Shown: one piece after another, positions 27,874 through 37,446 of the stretch | Layout: the number at the start of each line of letters is the position of its first letter | How positions within the stretch are numbered: position 1 is the stretch's first letter | Source of the DNA: an uncultured Bacteroidales bacterium | GTDB taxonomy: Bacteria; Bacteroidota; Bacteroidia; Bacteroidales; ML635J-15 | NCBI GenBank assembly: GCA_905234755.1 | Contig: CAJOIT010000007.1 | Coordinates: 64,050-128,049 of the forward strand | Reading direction: 5' to 3' | DNA length: 64,000 nucleotides | The notes under the pieces: model-generated | Database searches by the model: none | What the model saw: only the letters and a program-made list of their open reading frames with translations | Told to the model about the DNA's origin: nothing | Position numbers and translations under genes: made by a program

Positions 27874-30456
27874 ATGATGAAAAAACTTGTATTGTTAGTA
27901 TTGAGCGTAGTATTTTGCGTAACACTTTATTCACAGAAAGCCAATAAGGTTTTTATGAGTAATTTTTACGATGCTGTAGCCTATATGTACGAAGACAACT
28001 ATGGCACTGCGCTTGATTATTGGAAAAAGGCTGAGGACAAGGATCCTGACAATCCCAATGTTTGGTACAACATGGGTGTTTGCTACAAAAATTCATCGAA
28101 GGACAGGTATCTTGCTGTAGAATACCTGACAAAGTCGCTTGATTATGCGAATCCGAATTATGTAGCCAATGACCACACCGACCGTACATGTCCAATCGAT
28201 TGCTATATGGAACTTGGCGTAGCCTTGCGTATGATAGGAAAGTACGATGAGAGTTTGGCTATGCTCGAAAGGGCAAAAGAAGTATACTCATCGAATGGGC
28301 GTAGCGAAAAGGTAAAAGATGTAGATGATGAGATTGCAACAACAAATAATGCGATGAAAATGACGGCGCAGAAATCCTGTAACAGGATTGATGTAACCAA
28401 TATGGGCGATGTAATTAATACGGAGTATTCAGACCACTCTCCAGTAATCACATGTGATGGCAATACCTTATATTTTACATCAAAGAGACCAAATTCGTTA
28501 AATTCGAGAGATGACGAAAAAATATATGTCAGCAAAAGGAAAAATAATGGAGAATGGTCTTCTCCGGAATTGCTGCCATCTCCAATCAATACCAAAGGCA
28601 ACAACGAATCTGTTGTTTCCATATCACCAGATGGCAAGCAGTTGTATTTCTTCCGTTCGGGTTCATCGTTGCAGGGTAATCTTTATGTTTCGGAAATGAA
28701 CGACAATGGTTCGTGGGGAAAGCCGAAACATTTGAGCTCAGACATTAATACAAAATACAGGGAATCGCATGTGTCGATTGCTCCCGATGGCAATAGCATG
28801 TATTTCACCAGCGACCGTCCAGGCGGTTTCGGCGGACTCGACATATATGTAATGAAGAAACTTCCTAACGGAAAGTGGTCTGAACCGCAATTGCTTCCAG
28901 AAGAGGTAAATACCCCGAAGGATGAAGAATATCCAACAGTTCATCCCAACGGTTCTCTTTTGTACTTCAACTCGAAGGGACATGAATCGACTGGCGGATA
29001 CGATGTATTCTATTCTAGAATAAACGATGATGGCACATATTCGAAAGCTGAAAATATGTGCAGCCCAATTAATACATCTGATAACGATATATGCTATTCG
29101 CTCAGCTGCGATGGTAAAACAGCATACATAACTGGTATCCGCGAAGATTCGTATGGTGAATATGATATATATGTAGTTGAAGACAAATCTGCCGATCCTA
29201 ACTTAATCGTGTACAAGGGCAGTGTAAGGTATGCAGATCAGGCTATTCCTAAGGGTGTCACCGTATGGGTAAAGGACAAGACCACAGGCGAAGACTTGGG
29301 TTCGTACAATGTAGATGAAACCAACGGCGAATACCTCTGCTATCTTCAGGGAAAGGACAATTACAGTATTACATACTCTAAAAATGGCGAAACTTTGAAA
29401 GAAATTGAAAAGGCACCAACAAATGATGAGAATGAAACTTTCAAGCGCATGGGTGCACCAATTTCTCTTGAAGATGTAGTATTGCCACTACTTAACAAGG
29501 AAGCATCTGTTGCCGTACATGATGACAAGAACCTTACTCCTGATGTAACTGATGTTCTTGATGATGTACTGAAGACAGCAAAGGATATGAAGGATGAATC
29601 GAGACAAATGATTGTAAATCTCGATTTTGATGAAAATGAAATACCAAAGGATTCACCAAAGATGAAGATGGTTACCGATTATCTTGGTAAGGAAGTTAAC
29701 TCAGATGATATTTCATACAACCAGAGACCAACCGACAAGAATGTATATAATATAAAGGTATCATCTACATCGGATATTTATGCTGGTCCAGCTAAGAGCG
29801 ACAACGATCCATATAATAAGAACTATTCGGATACACTTGAAATAAGGAATGTTTACTTCGATTTCGACAAGTCAGACATTAAGTCAGAATACACCAAGAA
29901 TTTGAATGACTTGGCTGAATACATGAAGGATAATCCTGGTGCTAAGATTGAAATAGGTGGTCATACCGACTATGTAGGTACAGATGAATACAATATGGTT
30001 TTGTCTGGTCGCCGTGCTATGTCAGTAAAGAATTATCTTGTTGACCGTGGCGTAAAGCAAGACAAGGTTGAAATAAAGAAATATGGTGAGTCCGCTCCTA
30101 TTGCAAGCAACAGTTCAAGTTCTACTCGCAAGTACAACCGCCGTATTGAATTTAAGGTTCTTGAACAGGGTTCAGAAAAATACTTGAAGGTTGTGTCGGA
30201 AACTAACATCAGCAAGAGTGCTGATGCTGGTAATGCTACAGCTAGTGGTGAAAAGGTATATAGGGTACAGCTATTCGCTTTGTCGAAGGAAAAGAATGTT
30301 GATTCATTCGGCGTTCCTAACCTTAAGGTAAGAGAAGTAAACGGAGTTTACAAATATTATCTTGGCGATTTCAGCAGCAAGTCGGAAGCAAATGGAATTT
30401 TGGCTAGCTTAAAGGACAAATATCCAGAAGCAATAGTTTTGGAATCAACGAAATAG
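27874..30456 (+). CDS. PorE-like envelope protein: TPR, PD40 propeller, OmpA and SPOR domains
   Basis: 860 residues with a signal peptide (hydrophobic 4-18, probable cleavage after YSQ). Then come TPR-like helices (about 25-150) and PD40/WD40-like propeller blades (about 175-440) with repeated 'SPDGKQLYFF' and 'SDRPGGFGGLDIY'. A carboxypeptidase-regulatory-like domain (about 445-520) precedes an OmpA C-terminal domain (about 655-765; FDFDKSDIK, GGHTDYVGTDEYN, LSGRRA). A SPOR-like domain lies at about 794-858 (YRVQLFALSK...YYLGDFSSKSEANGILASLK). The TPR-propeller-regulatory-OmpA order is that of T9SS protein PorE, but PorE is a lipoprotein and I see no lipobox here. Having both OmpA and SPOR peptidoglycan-binding modules is uncommon. 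It lies 16 nt after dxs. Confidence 0.85.
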   Translation: MMKKLVLLVLSVVFCVTLYSQKANKVFMSNFYDAVAYMYEDNYGTALDYWKKAEDKDPDNPNVWYNMGVCYKNSSKDRYLAVEYLTKSLDYANPNYVANDHTDRTCPIDCYMELGVALRMIGKYDESLAMLERAKEVYSSNGRSEKVKDVDDEIATTNNAMKMTAQKSCNRIDVTNMGDVINTEYSDHSPVITCDGNTLYFTSKRPNSLNSRDDEKIYVSKRKNNGEWSSPELLPSPINTKGNNESVVSISPDGKQLYFFRSGSSLQGNLYVSEMNDNGSWGKPKHLSSDINTKYRESHVSIAPDGNSMYFTSDRPGGFGGLDIYVMKKLPNGKWSEPQLLPEEVNTPKDEEYPTVHPNGSLLYFNSKGHESTGGYDVFYSRINDDGTYSKAENMCSPINTSDNDICYSLSCDGKTAYITGIREDSYGEYDIYVVEDKSADPNLIVYKGSVRYADQAIPKGVTVWVKDKTTGEDLGSYNVDETNGEYLCYLQGKDNYSITYSKNGETLKEIEKAPTNDENETFKRMGAPISLEDVVLPLLNKEASVAVHDDKNLTPDVTDVLDDVLKTAKDMKDESRQMIVNLDFDENEIPKDSPKMKMVTDYLGKEVNSDDISYNQRPTDKNVYNIKVSSTSDIYAGPAKSDNDPYNKNYSDTLEIRNVYFDFDKSDIKSEYTKNLNDLAEYMKDNPGAKIEIGGHTDYVGTDEYNMVLSGRRAMSVKNYLVDRGVKQDKVEIKKYGESAPIASNSSSSTRKYNRRIEFKVLEQGSEKYLKVVSETNISKSADAGNATASGEKVYRVQLFALSKEKNVDSFGVPNLKVREVNGVYKYYLGDFSSKSEANGILASLKDKYPEAIVLESTK

Positions 30457-30488
30457 TTCATAATATATAAAATAACTTTTTTTGAAGG

Positions 30489-30521
30489 GTTGCACCATTT
30501 TTATATGGTGCAACTTTTTTA
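30489..30521 (+). terminator. Rho-independent terminator
   Basis: GTTGCACCAT / ATGGTGCAAC perfect stem with a TTTTAT loop and a T6 tail, 33 nt after the stop codon. Confidence 0.9.
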
Positions 30522-30689
30522 TTGTGATTAGTGTACTTTTATTATAAGTTGTTTATTGTCAAATTTTTAACTTAATGTGATAAATTATTGCATTGCGGTA
30601 AATAAAAAACACAAATAAATAGGTAGGCGTATCAATATAATTTGTAATTTTACGCCCTATTTCAAATTAAAAACTAAAAAATAACATAT

Positions 30690-31820
30690 ATGGATTTTGT
30701 AATTTCAAGCTCGCAACTTCTTTCGCACCTGCAGATAGTAAGCAGGGTTGTTAACTCAAAAAATGCGCTTCCCATACTCGACAATGTTTTATTGTCGGTG
30801 GAGGAAGGTCTTTTAAGAATCACTGCAAGTGACCTCGAAAGCACAATTACCACGGCTATTCCGCTCGAAAATTACAGCGGTACGGGAGTCATTGCTACCG
30901 ATATGAAGAAAATTCTAGAGGTAATAAAGGAATTTTCCGAGCAGCCACTTACATTTAGCATAAATACTGAAGACAACAGAATAGATATTACATCGGGATA
31001 CGGAAAATATACCATTGTAGGTGTAGATGCCTCCGATTTCCCGCAAGCAGCGCAACTTAAGTCCGACAAGACCATCAGTATAAGCATAAGTCCTGATATA
31101 CTGTATTGTGGTATAAATTCGGCAATCTTTGCAACTGGTGACGATGAGTTGCGTCCGATAATGAACGGTATATTCATCGAATTGCAGGAAGGTGGAATCA
31201 ACTTTGTTGCTACCGATGCTCACAAACTTGTAAAATATACGCGCAAGGAAGTAAAGGCTCAGACCGAAAGCTCGTTCATTCTTCCGAAGAAACCTGCTAA
31301 CATTCTGAAAACCATATTGCCAAAGGCTGCAGATGATGTAATTCTTGAATTTGATGAAAAGAACGCTGTGTTCTCATTCGGTTCCATTAAGTTGACATGC
31401 AGGCTTCTCGAAGGCGTATATCCAAACTACAATTCAGTTATTCCGCGCGAGAATCCTAATACCCTCGTAATAGACAGGGTTGAATTGGCAAATTCGCTTC
31501 GCCGTGTCGGTATGTTTGCAAGTCAGGCAAGCAACTTAGTTGGTTTGAAAATCACAGGCAACAGCCTTGAAATTTCTGCACAGGATATGGATTTCTCTAT
31601 TTCCGGAAAGGAAACCTTGTCGTGCCAATACCAAGGTGACGATATGGAAATAGGCTTCAAGTCGAATTTCCTTGGCGAAATACTCAACAATATTTCTACT
31701 ACAGAAGTTACAATTGAGCTTTCCGATCCAACCCGTGCAGGAATTATACTGCCAAAGGATAACGAGAATCCAGAAGAGGAAGTTTTGATGCTCCTCATGC
31801 CAATGATGATTAACAGATAA
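30690..31820 (+). CDS. dnaN: DNA polymerase III beta subunit (sliding clamp)
   Basis: 376 residues, the normal length for the clamp that tethers the replicative polymerase to DNA. The three-domain repeat is recognisable: NALPILDNVLL near 27, the second domain from about 130, and ATDAHKLVKY near 170. RLLEGVYPNYNSVIP lies near 240, and the C-terminal LMPMMINR matches the clamp end (LMPMR-like). The neighbours are a PorE-like gene and a DnaQ-like exonuclease; dnaA, recF and gyrB are not in the window. Confidence 0.97.
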   Translation: MDFVISSSQLLSHLQIVSRVVNSKNALPILDNVLLSVEEGLLRITASDLESTITTAIPLENYSGTGVIATDMKKILEVIKEFSEQPLTFSINTEDNRIDITSGYGKYTIVGVDASDFPQAAQLKSDKTISISISPDILYCGINSAIFATGDDELRPIMNGIFIELQEGGINFVATDAHKLVKYTRKEVKAQTESSFILPKKPANILKTILPKAADDVILEFDEKNAVFSFGSIKLTCRLLEGVYPNYNSVIPRENPNTLVIDRVELANSLRRVGMFASQASNLVGLKITGNSLEISAQDMDFSISGKETLSCQYQGDDMEIGFKSNFLGEILNNISTTEVTIELSDPTRAGIILPKDNENPEEEVLMLLMPMMINR

Positions 31821-31831
31821 TAAACGATAAC

Positions 31832-31864
31832 AGATTGCCCGAATTTTCGGGTAATCTTTTTTTT
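31832..31864 (+). terminator. Terminator of dnaN
   Basis: AGATTGCCCG / CGGGTAATCT imperfect stem with an AATTTT loop, followed by a T8 tail. Confidence 0.8.
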
Positions 31865-31874
31865 ATGCATATTT

Positions 31875-32651
31875 ATGAGAATTCAACTTCACAAGCCGAT
31901 AGTATTTTTCGACCTCGAAACAACGGGCGTTAACATAGCCACAGACAGGGTAGTGGAAATTTCCATAATAAAGGTTTATCCCAACGGTAACGAACTGCGG
32001 AAGACTTACCGCGTTAATCCCGAAATGCCGATTCCACCGCAGGCGACAGCAGTACATAAGATTACAGATGCAGATGTTGCCGACTGTCCGACATTCAAGC
32101 AGCTTGCAAAGGAACTGATGCAGATATTTTCCGATGCCGACATTGCTGGTTACAATTCCAACAAGTTCGATGTACCCCTGCTTGCCGAGGAATTTATCCG
32201 TGCTGGAGTCGATTTCGACCTGAAGAAGCGTAATTTTGTGGATGTGATGAGCATATTCATGAAGAAGGAACCGCGCAATCTGTCGGCTGCATATAAGTTC
32301 TATTGCAACGGAGACCTCGAGAATGCACATTCGGCAAATGCCGACACTGATGCCACCTACGAGGTTTTCAAGGCGCAAGTGGAACGCTACACAGACATTG
32401 GCAACGACATACAGGAAATCTCAAAGTTCTCATCATATAACAGCAATGCCGACTTTATGGGCAGGCTGGTTTACGATGCCGATCACAATGTTGTGATTAA
32501 CTTTGGCAAGTACAAAGGTATGCTTCTTACTGAGGTGTTCCGCAAGGATTCGGCATACTACGACTGGATGATGAAGGGAGAGTTTCCTCTCTATACCAAA
32601 AAGATTCTCACGGATGAATACATGAAGTTCAAAATGAACTCGAAGAAATAA
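31875..32651 (+). CDS. DnaQ-like 3'-5' exonuclease with ExoX-like C-terminus
   Basis: 258 residues. A DEDDh exonuclease domain (about 8-165) carries Exo I FFDLETTG (D13, E15), Exo II near GYNSNKFD and Exo III HSANADTDA (H-x4-D). The C-terminal part (about 210-250: FGKYKGMLLTEVFRKDSAYYDWMMKGEF) matches the accessory module seen in exodeoxyribonuclease X-like proteins. Proofreading or repair is likely. It follows dnaN, but a terminator separates them and its ATG is only about 10 nt beyond that terminator. It therefore probably depends on read-through or on a promoter that I did not find. Confidence 0.92.
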   Translation: MRIQLHKPIVFFDLETTGVNIATDRVVEISIIKVYPNGNELRKTYRVNPEMPIPPQATAVHKITDADVADCPTFKQLAKELMQIFSDADIAGYNSNKFDVPLLAEEFIRAGVDFDLKKRNFVDVMSIFMKKEPRNLSAAYKFYCNGDLENAHSANADTDATYEVFKAQVERYTDIGNDIQEISKFSSYNSNADFMGRLVYDADHNVVINFGKYKGMLLTEVFRKDSAYYDWMMKGEFPLYTKKILTDEYMKFKMNSKK

Positions 32652-32669
32652 AAGGATATTTTTAAACAA

Positions 32670-32698
32670 AAACGACAGAACAAATTGTCCTGTCGTTT
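32670..32698. terminator. Terminator between convergent genes
   Basis: AAACGACAG / CTGTCGTTT with an 11-nt loop, lying between the exonuclease and the convergent lipoprotein gene. Confidence 0.85.
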
Positions 32699-32719
32699 GT
32701 TTATGCTTTAGTTTTATGC

Positions 32720-33658
32720 TTATTCTTCCTTCAGCACATCCAGAATGCTGAAAATCTTGGTTTCACCGTATGAGTCGGTTGCCCATACGCGACCAATCTT
32801 CTTGTCAATTTTTGTAACCTTGTAGCCAGTCCTGAAGCTGCCGACAAAGTTTGCCATAATTTCATCACCTACATTTATGTCCTGCTCGAGAGGAACAACC
32901 TTGCAGAATTCTTTCTTATATACGGTTATTTTTCCTGCCCATCCCGACAAAAGCAAATACTTGTCGGCTGCATTTATAAGGGTGAAAATCTTGTAGCTTC
33001 CATCAGCATTGACGGTAACCTGTGCTCCTGGTTGCCATTCATTGTTCTTAAGCACGGTGAATGTGTTAGGTCTCAATTGTTCGTTGTTGTGGTCGTTTGC
33101 AAAGCCTTTGCCATCATCAGTCCAGTCCATATCCAAGTAGCAAACCTTTGGCGATGAGGGATTAGAATCATCGGTAACGATTGCGCGCTCCATTCCCGAA
33201 CCACTTTGCCACCAAGTGAGCACAATGTCGCCTTTCTTTGCTGTCTGTCCTTGTGGAAGTGGGATTATCAAAGCATTAGGCATTTCGATGTCTTGTCCCA
33301 TGCTTGTTACCACGGATGACTTTTCGCCGATGCTCTTGAGAGTTGCATTGTAAAAGATGTAGGTTTCCTCGGCAGGGTCGTTGGATTCCTTTAGTTTGTC
33401 GGGATAGAACGAGTGTATTGACAAGACGGTTTGTCCTTCGGAAAGCCCTTCATTCTTGGCATCTTCTGGGAAATACCACGGGAAATCGGATGCTTCGATT
33501 GCCTTTTCTACATCTGATTTTTCTTCTTCGGTTGCCTCCTGATTTTCTTGTGAATCATTATTGTTGATATTTACACCACCGGAAAAATTGCATCCGCTAA
33601 GCAATGCCATAGAAAACAGCATTGTAGCTACAAATAAAAAATTCTTTCTCATATTCAT
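32720..33658 (-). CDS. Conserved-looking lipoprotein of unknown function
   Basis: 312 residues. A lipoprotein signal ends in LLSGC (Cys about 23), then an N- and E-rich linker (about 26-55). The rest is a mostly beta-rich domain with several W residues (WYFPEDAK, LTWWQSGSGMERA, NEWQPGAQV). The C-terminal segment has SH3-like or Tudor-like spacing (INVGDEIMANF, VTKIDKKIGRVWATDSYGE). I do not recognise a family. An ATG at 33652 is an alternative start. It is alone on its strand between convergent and co-oriented neighbours. Confidence 0.8.
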   Translation of the reverse strand: MNMRKNFLFVATMLFSMALLSGCNFSGGVNINNNDSQENQEATEEEKSDVEKAIEASDFPWYFPEDAKNEGLSEGQTVLSIHSFYPDKLKESNDPAEETYIFYNATLKSIGEKSSVVTSMGQDIEMPNALIIPLPQGQTAKKGDIVLTWWQSGSGMERAIVTDDSNPSSPKVCYLDMDWTDDGKGFANDHNNEQLRPNTFTVLKNNEWQPGAQVTVNADGSYKIFTLINAADKYLLLSGWAGKITVYKKEFCKVVPLEQDINVGDEIMANFVGSFRTGYKVTKIDKKIGRVWATDSYGETKIFSILDVLKEE

Positions 33659-33740
33659 ACTTATTAATATTTTAATATTAGTGTCAACAAAAATAATTCT
33701 CTCAGTTTAATTGGCAAAATTTTTTGTAGGCGATGCTACA

Positions 33741-33785
33741 ATAATCAAATCATTCTAATTGTCAAATCTTCAAATTATCAAATTA
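33741..33785. repeat. AT-rich 'TCAAATC/TCAAATTA' intergenic tract
   Basis: A run of short units (AATCAAATC, TTGTCAAATC, TTCAAATTATCAAATT) runs into the stop codon of the radical SAM gene. Similar tracts occur near 43651, 61280 and 61454. Confidence 0.6.
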
Positions 33786-34676
33786 CCGAACCAATCCAAT
33801 CTCCTCATCCAATTTTTCCATCGACCAATCCGGCACATATTCTTCCGAATTGCTGCTCAATTCCTGAAAATATCCATTGTGCAGACCGCATTGCTTGAAA
33901 TGTGAACATATTTCATCGTACTCGCTTTGAGTAATGGTTCGTCCGAGTTGTGGATGATTCTTGACATCTGCTGTTGGAAAATATTGAGCCATAAGGCTTA
34001 CATATATGTTGCGGTCGAAAGAGGCAAGATAGTCGAGTACTTTTTTGCTGTTATCGAGGTTGCTAGGCAGCACAAGGTGGCGAACTATTACGCCACGGCG
34101 TAGCATTCCGTTTACAAACACATTCTTTGGGCGCTGGCGTTTCATCTCGGCAATTACTGCTGTCGCCACCTCGAAATAGTGTGGAGCAGATGAATACTCC
34201 ACCGCAAGCGAATTATCGGCATATTTAAGGTCTGGAAGATAAATGTCGACAAGACCTTCAAGGCGGCGTAATTGTTCTACCGATTCGTATCCGTTGCTAT
34301 TGTATACTATTGGAATTTTAATTTGAGGCTTGTATTTTTCAAGTGCCTCAGCTATTTGTCCCGTAAATTGCGTTGGACTTACAAGATTTACATTTTCTGC
34401 ACCTACATTTTGCTGATACAGCATCAGTTTTCCAAGAGTGTCAACAGAAATTTCCCGTCCGTATGCCGATCGTGAAATAGCATCGTTCTGGCAGAATATG
34501 CATCTGAGGTTGCATCCAGAAAAGAAAATCGTTCCGCTTCCGTGTGTTCCCGAAATGCATGGTTCCTCCCACTCGTGTATGCCTACACGGGCAATTGTCA
34601 AACCTTTAACTCGGCAGAAACCAGTACTTTCGGCGCGGTCAACCTTGCATTTTCGTGGACAAAAACTACATTCCAT
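33783..34676 (-). CDS. Radical SAM protein, PflX-type (COG1313)
   Basis: 297 residues. The radical SAM cluster motif C-x3-C-x2-C (CNLRCIFC near 56-63) is intact. An N-terminal cysteine set (ECSFCPRKCKVDR...GFCR) is typical of the PflX branch of pyruvate-formate-lyase activating-enzyme homologues. Later motifs such as VYNSNGYES and DIYLPDLKY fit the same branch. Family members are predicted to generate a deoxyadenosyl radical; the target is unknown and no glycyl-radical enzyme is nearby. I chose the ATG at 34676 because the -7 box at 34698-34705 places the transcript start downstream of the earlier ATG at 34700. Confidence 0.9.
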   Translation of the reverse strand: MECSFCPRKCKVDRAESTGFCRVKGLTIARVGIHEWEEPCISGTHGSGTIFFSGCNLRCIFCQNDAISRSAYGREISVDTLGKLMLYQQNVGAENVNLVSPTQFTGQIAEALEKYKPQIKIPIVYNSNGYESVEQLRRLEGLVDIYLPDLKYADNSLAVEYSSAPHYFEVATAVIAEMKRQRPKNVFVNGMLRRGVIVRHLVLPSNLDNSKKVLDYLASFDRNIYVSLMAQYFPTADVKNHPQLGRTITQSEYDEICSHFKQCGLHNGYFQELSSNSEEYVPDWSMEKLDEEIGLVR

Positions 34677-34697
34677 TGTGCAACATTTTACGGTTTG

Positions 34698-34705
34698 CAA
34701 AGGTA
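34698..34705 (-). promoter_or_regulatory. -7 promoter box of the radical SAM gene
   Basis: TACCTTTG on the minus strand matches TAnnTTTG. It decides the start: transcription should begin near 34691, excluding the ATG at 34700. Confidence 0.55.
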
Positions 34706-34819
34706 AGGTTTATTTTTTTGAGGTAAAGCAATAAAAACAGAGTCACTGCGTTTTTATGTTGTTGTGTAATTTTTTATCAATAATTGTGTGTGGAATGCAC
34801 ATAAAAAAATAAAAGTGAT

Positions 34820-34827
34820 TATCTTTG
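34820..34827 (+). promoter_or_regulatory. -7 promoter box of efp
   Basis: TATCTTTG matches TAnnTTTG, 25 nt before the efp ATG. The -33 region is not clear. Confidence 0.5.
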
Positions 34828-34852
34828 CGCCCTAATTTAAGAAATACATTAT

Positions 34853-35416
34853 ATGGCAACAACAGCAGACATTAGAAAAGGTTTAGCAATGGAACTCGAA
34901 GGAAAGCTTTACCTTGTAGTTGATTTTCAGCATGTAAAACCAGGCAAAGGCGGAGCATTCGTCCGTACAAAGCTCAAGAGCCTCGAAAATGGCAGAACCA
35001 TCGACAAGACTTTTAACTCGGGTGCATCGATAAACCCAGTAAGAATCGAACGCCGTCCGTACCAGTTTGTATATAAGGACGATATGGGTTACAACTTCAT
35101 GCACATGGAAACCTTTGAGCAGATTGCAATTCCAGAAGATGTTATTGATGGAGTAGAATTCTTGAAGGAAGGTCAGGATGTTGAGGTAGTTGTTCACGCA
35201 GAATCCGAAACTCCGCTTTCATGCGAACTTCCACCATTCATTGAGGCAACAGTTACCTATACAGAACCTGGATTGAAGGGTGATACGACAACCAATGCAC
35301 TTAAGCCGGCAACAATCGATACCGGAGCTCAGGTAATGGTTCCTTTGTTCATCGAAATCGGCGAAAAGATAAAAGTAGATACCCGTACAAAGGAATACGC
35401 TGAAAGGGCAAAATAA
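34853..35416 (+). CDS. efp: Elongation factor P
   Basis: 187 residues, the usual length. It relieves ribosome stalling at proline runs. The KOW-like N-terminal domain carries the loop KPGKGGAF with the normally modified position at Lys32. The OB domains end in [24 protein letters not shown], the classical EF-P signature. It starts a tightly spaced plus-strand run (9 nt to the next gene) that continues into polysaccharide genes, so efp may share its promoter with them. Confidence 0.98.
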   Translation: MATTADIRKGLAMELEGKLYLVVDFQHVKPGKGGAFVRTKLKSLENGRTIDKTFNSGASINPVRIERRPYQFVYKDDMGYNFMHMETFEQIAIPEDVIDGVEFLKEGQDVEVVVHAESETPLSCELPPFIEATVTYTEPGLKGDTTTNALKPATIDTGAQVMVPLFIEIGEKIKVDTRTKEYAERAK

Positions 35417-35425
35417 TCTGTCGGT

Positions 35426-36469
35426 TTGAAAATGTACGAAGCAGACAATAAAAACACATTCAACGCATCGGATGTCCTTCGTCTTATATACAAGAAGAAG
35501 GTACATCTGTTGATTGTCTGTGGCGTGGCGTTGGTAGCGTCGGTTATTGTCAGCTATCTCATCCCCGAAAGGTACAAATCCACTGTTGTTTTGTATCCTG
35601 CAAATTCGACATCTGTATCGCAAGCTCTTGGTACCGATGCAATTACCGAAAAAGGTCTGATGCAATTCGGTGAAAACGAAGAGGTTGAACAAATGATGCA
35701 GATGCTTCAGTCGAACGACATTAGGAACCGCATCATAGAAAAGTATAACCTGATAGAACACTACAGGATTGATCCTAACACTAAGTACCTTTATACCAAG
35801 CTATACGACAAATACGACGACAATGTTAAATTCTCTCGAACCGAATACACATCTGTAAAGATTGAAGTTCTTGACGAAAGTCCCGATACGGCGGCAATGA
35901 TTGCCAATGACATTTCGTATTTGCTGGATACAGTATATTCGCGGATGCAGCGCGAGAGGGCATACAAGGCTCTAAAGATTGTAGAGAACGAAATGCTGGA
36001 ACAGGAAGCCCTTGTCAAGAACATTAGCGATTCGCTCGAAAAATTAGGAGAACTCGGTATTATTGAGGTAAAGTCGCAAACCGAAATGTATAGCGAACAG
36101 TATGCCATCGCACTGGCTAGCGGAAATGCAAGCAGGACAAATGAGTTGAAGATGAAACTCGATACGCTTGCAAAATATGGCGGTGCCCATACAATGCTTA
36201 CTTCTCAGCTCAAAGAGGAGGTTCAGATTCTAACTTTGCGTAGGTCCAAATTCAGGGAAGCAACGATTGACCTTGAACAGGATTTGCCCAATGCATTTAT
36301 TGTCAACAAAGCAGAGAAGGCAGAAAAGAAATCGTACCCAATTCGTTGGCTTATTGTGCTGACAAGTGTTATTGCTGCATTTATGTTGGCATTAATTGTC
36401 TTGGCCATAATCGAACCTTTAAAAAAAAAGAGCCAAAACAACCTAGAAGCGAAAAAAAACGACTGTTAA
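35426..36469 (+). CDS. Wzz-like polysaccharide chain-length determinant 1
   Basis: 347 residues. Topology is that of Wzz/polysaccharide co-polymerases: an N-terminal membrane segment (about 27-46), a large periplasmic part with YKSTVVLYPA and a coiled-coil middle (about 165-280), then a C-terminal membrane segment (about 305-328) preceded by SYPIRWL. No cytosolic tyrosine-kinase domain is present. It should set the modal length of a surface glycan made with the downstream polymerase. It is a paralogue of the next gene (shared EQMMQMLQSNDI / EQMLQMLESDDI and Y-P-x-RWLI). Confidence 0.88.
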   Translation: MKMYEADNKNTFNASDVLRLIYKKKVHLLIVCGVALVASVIVSYLIPERYKSTVVLYPANSTSVSQALGTDAITEKGLMQFGENEEVEQMMQMLQSNDIRNRIIEKYNLIEHYRIDPNTKYLYTKLYDKYDDNVKFSRTEYTSVKIEVLDESPDTAAMIANDISYLLDTVYSRMQRERAYKALKIVENEMLEQEALVKNISDSLEKLGELGIIEVKSQTEMYSEQYAIALASGNASRTNELKMKLDTLAKYGGAHTMLTSQLKEEVQILTLRRSKFREATIDLEQDLPNAFIVNKAEKAEKKSYPIRWLIVLTSVIAAFMLALIVLAIIEPLKKKSQNNLEAKKNDC

Positions 36470-36510
36470 GGTGTAAAAAAATTCACATAATACTACCAAA
36501 TTACGAAACT

Positions 36511-37446
36511 ATGGAAAGTTACTTCAAGACAAAAAGCATTTTCAAAATGATGTCAAAATGGAAATGGCACATATTGACAATAACGGTAGTAGCCACAATT
36601 CTCAGCATAGTATTTTCTGCTCCGTATTTCATACATCCCAAATATAAGTCGTCGGCAACATTATATCCTGCAAATATTATCTGCCTTTCGGACGAGTCTG
36701 AGTCGGAGCAAATGCTTCAAATGCTTGAGTCTGATGATATAAAGTTCTATATAATAGAAAAATACGACCTATATAATCATTACGCTATTGATTCTACTGC
36801 AAATGGCTCGTTGGCAAAGATGATGAAATACTACGAGGATAATGTTATTGTTGAAAAAACGCCAAACGACGCAATAATGGTGACGGTTTGCGATGAAGAC
36901 CCGCAAATTGCATCCGACATGGTAAATTCAATAATCGAAGATTACGACAGGTTGGTTTTAAAAATAAATGCTGAGAAATCGGAAGAATTATATAACATAT
37001 ACAGCAATACAGCAAAAGAAAAAGCCCGTGTAATTGACAGCCTTTCGGATATTCTGAAAAAATTTGGAACTGAATATGGAATGATTGATGAAAAATCGCA
37101 AACTAGGGCATACAGCGAGGCTATGGCACAGGGGCGTACAGGCGGAGATGCTAGCACTATCCTCAAGAACTGGCAGGAATATGGCGCCGAGTATAAAAAG
37201 ACAGATTCGCTTCTAAACAGTACCATACAGCGATACAACAAAGACTTGAAAATTTGCGAGGATGCTCAGCGCGACATGTATAAAAAGCAGACATATTCGA
37301 ATGTTATTTCAAGACCTTATCCCGCCGACAAGAAATTTTATCCGGTACGCTGGCTGATTGCTCTGCTGTCGGCTTTAGGAGGTTTCTTGATAGGAATATT
37401 AGCTGTCGCAATAATTGAAGGCTGCAGAAAGCCTAAAGAAGAATAA
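36511..37446 (+). CDS. Wzz-like polysaccharide chain-length determinant 2
   Basis: 311 residues, with the same architecture as the preceding gene: membrane segment about 20-40, YKSSATLYPA, EQMLQMLESDDIKFYIIEKYDLYNHY, coiled-coil middle and C-terminal membrane segment after KFYPVRWLIALLSAL. I chose the ATG at 36511 because the longer upstream frame overlaps the first Wzz gene and adds no membrane or family sequence. The gap to gene 1 is 41 nt. It is probably a tandem duplicate that has diverged, and the two may form mixed oligomers. Confidence 0.87.
   Translation: MESYFKTKSIFKMMSKWKWHILTITVVATILSIVFSAPYFIHPKYKSSATLYPANIICLSDESESEQMLQMLESDDIKFYIIEKYDLYNHYAIDSTANGSLAKMMKYYEDNVIVEKTPNDAIMVTVCDEDPQIASDMVNSIIEDYDRLVLKINAEKSEELYNIYSNTAKEKARVIDSLSDILKKFGTEYGMIDEKSQTRAYSEAMAQGRTGGDASTILKNWQEYGAEYKKTDSLLNSTIQRYNKDLKICEDAQRDMYKKQTYSNVISRPYPADKKFYPVRWLIALLSALGGFLIGILAVAIIEGCRKPKEE

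Noticed and set aside
34762..34790. TTGTGTAATT and TTGTGTGTGG near the efp promoter as further sites for the Nudix regulator
   Set aside because: They lack the AAAA half and form no palindrome like that at 16049-16065, so the match is too weak.
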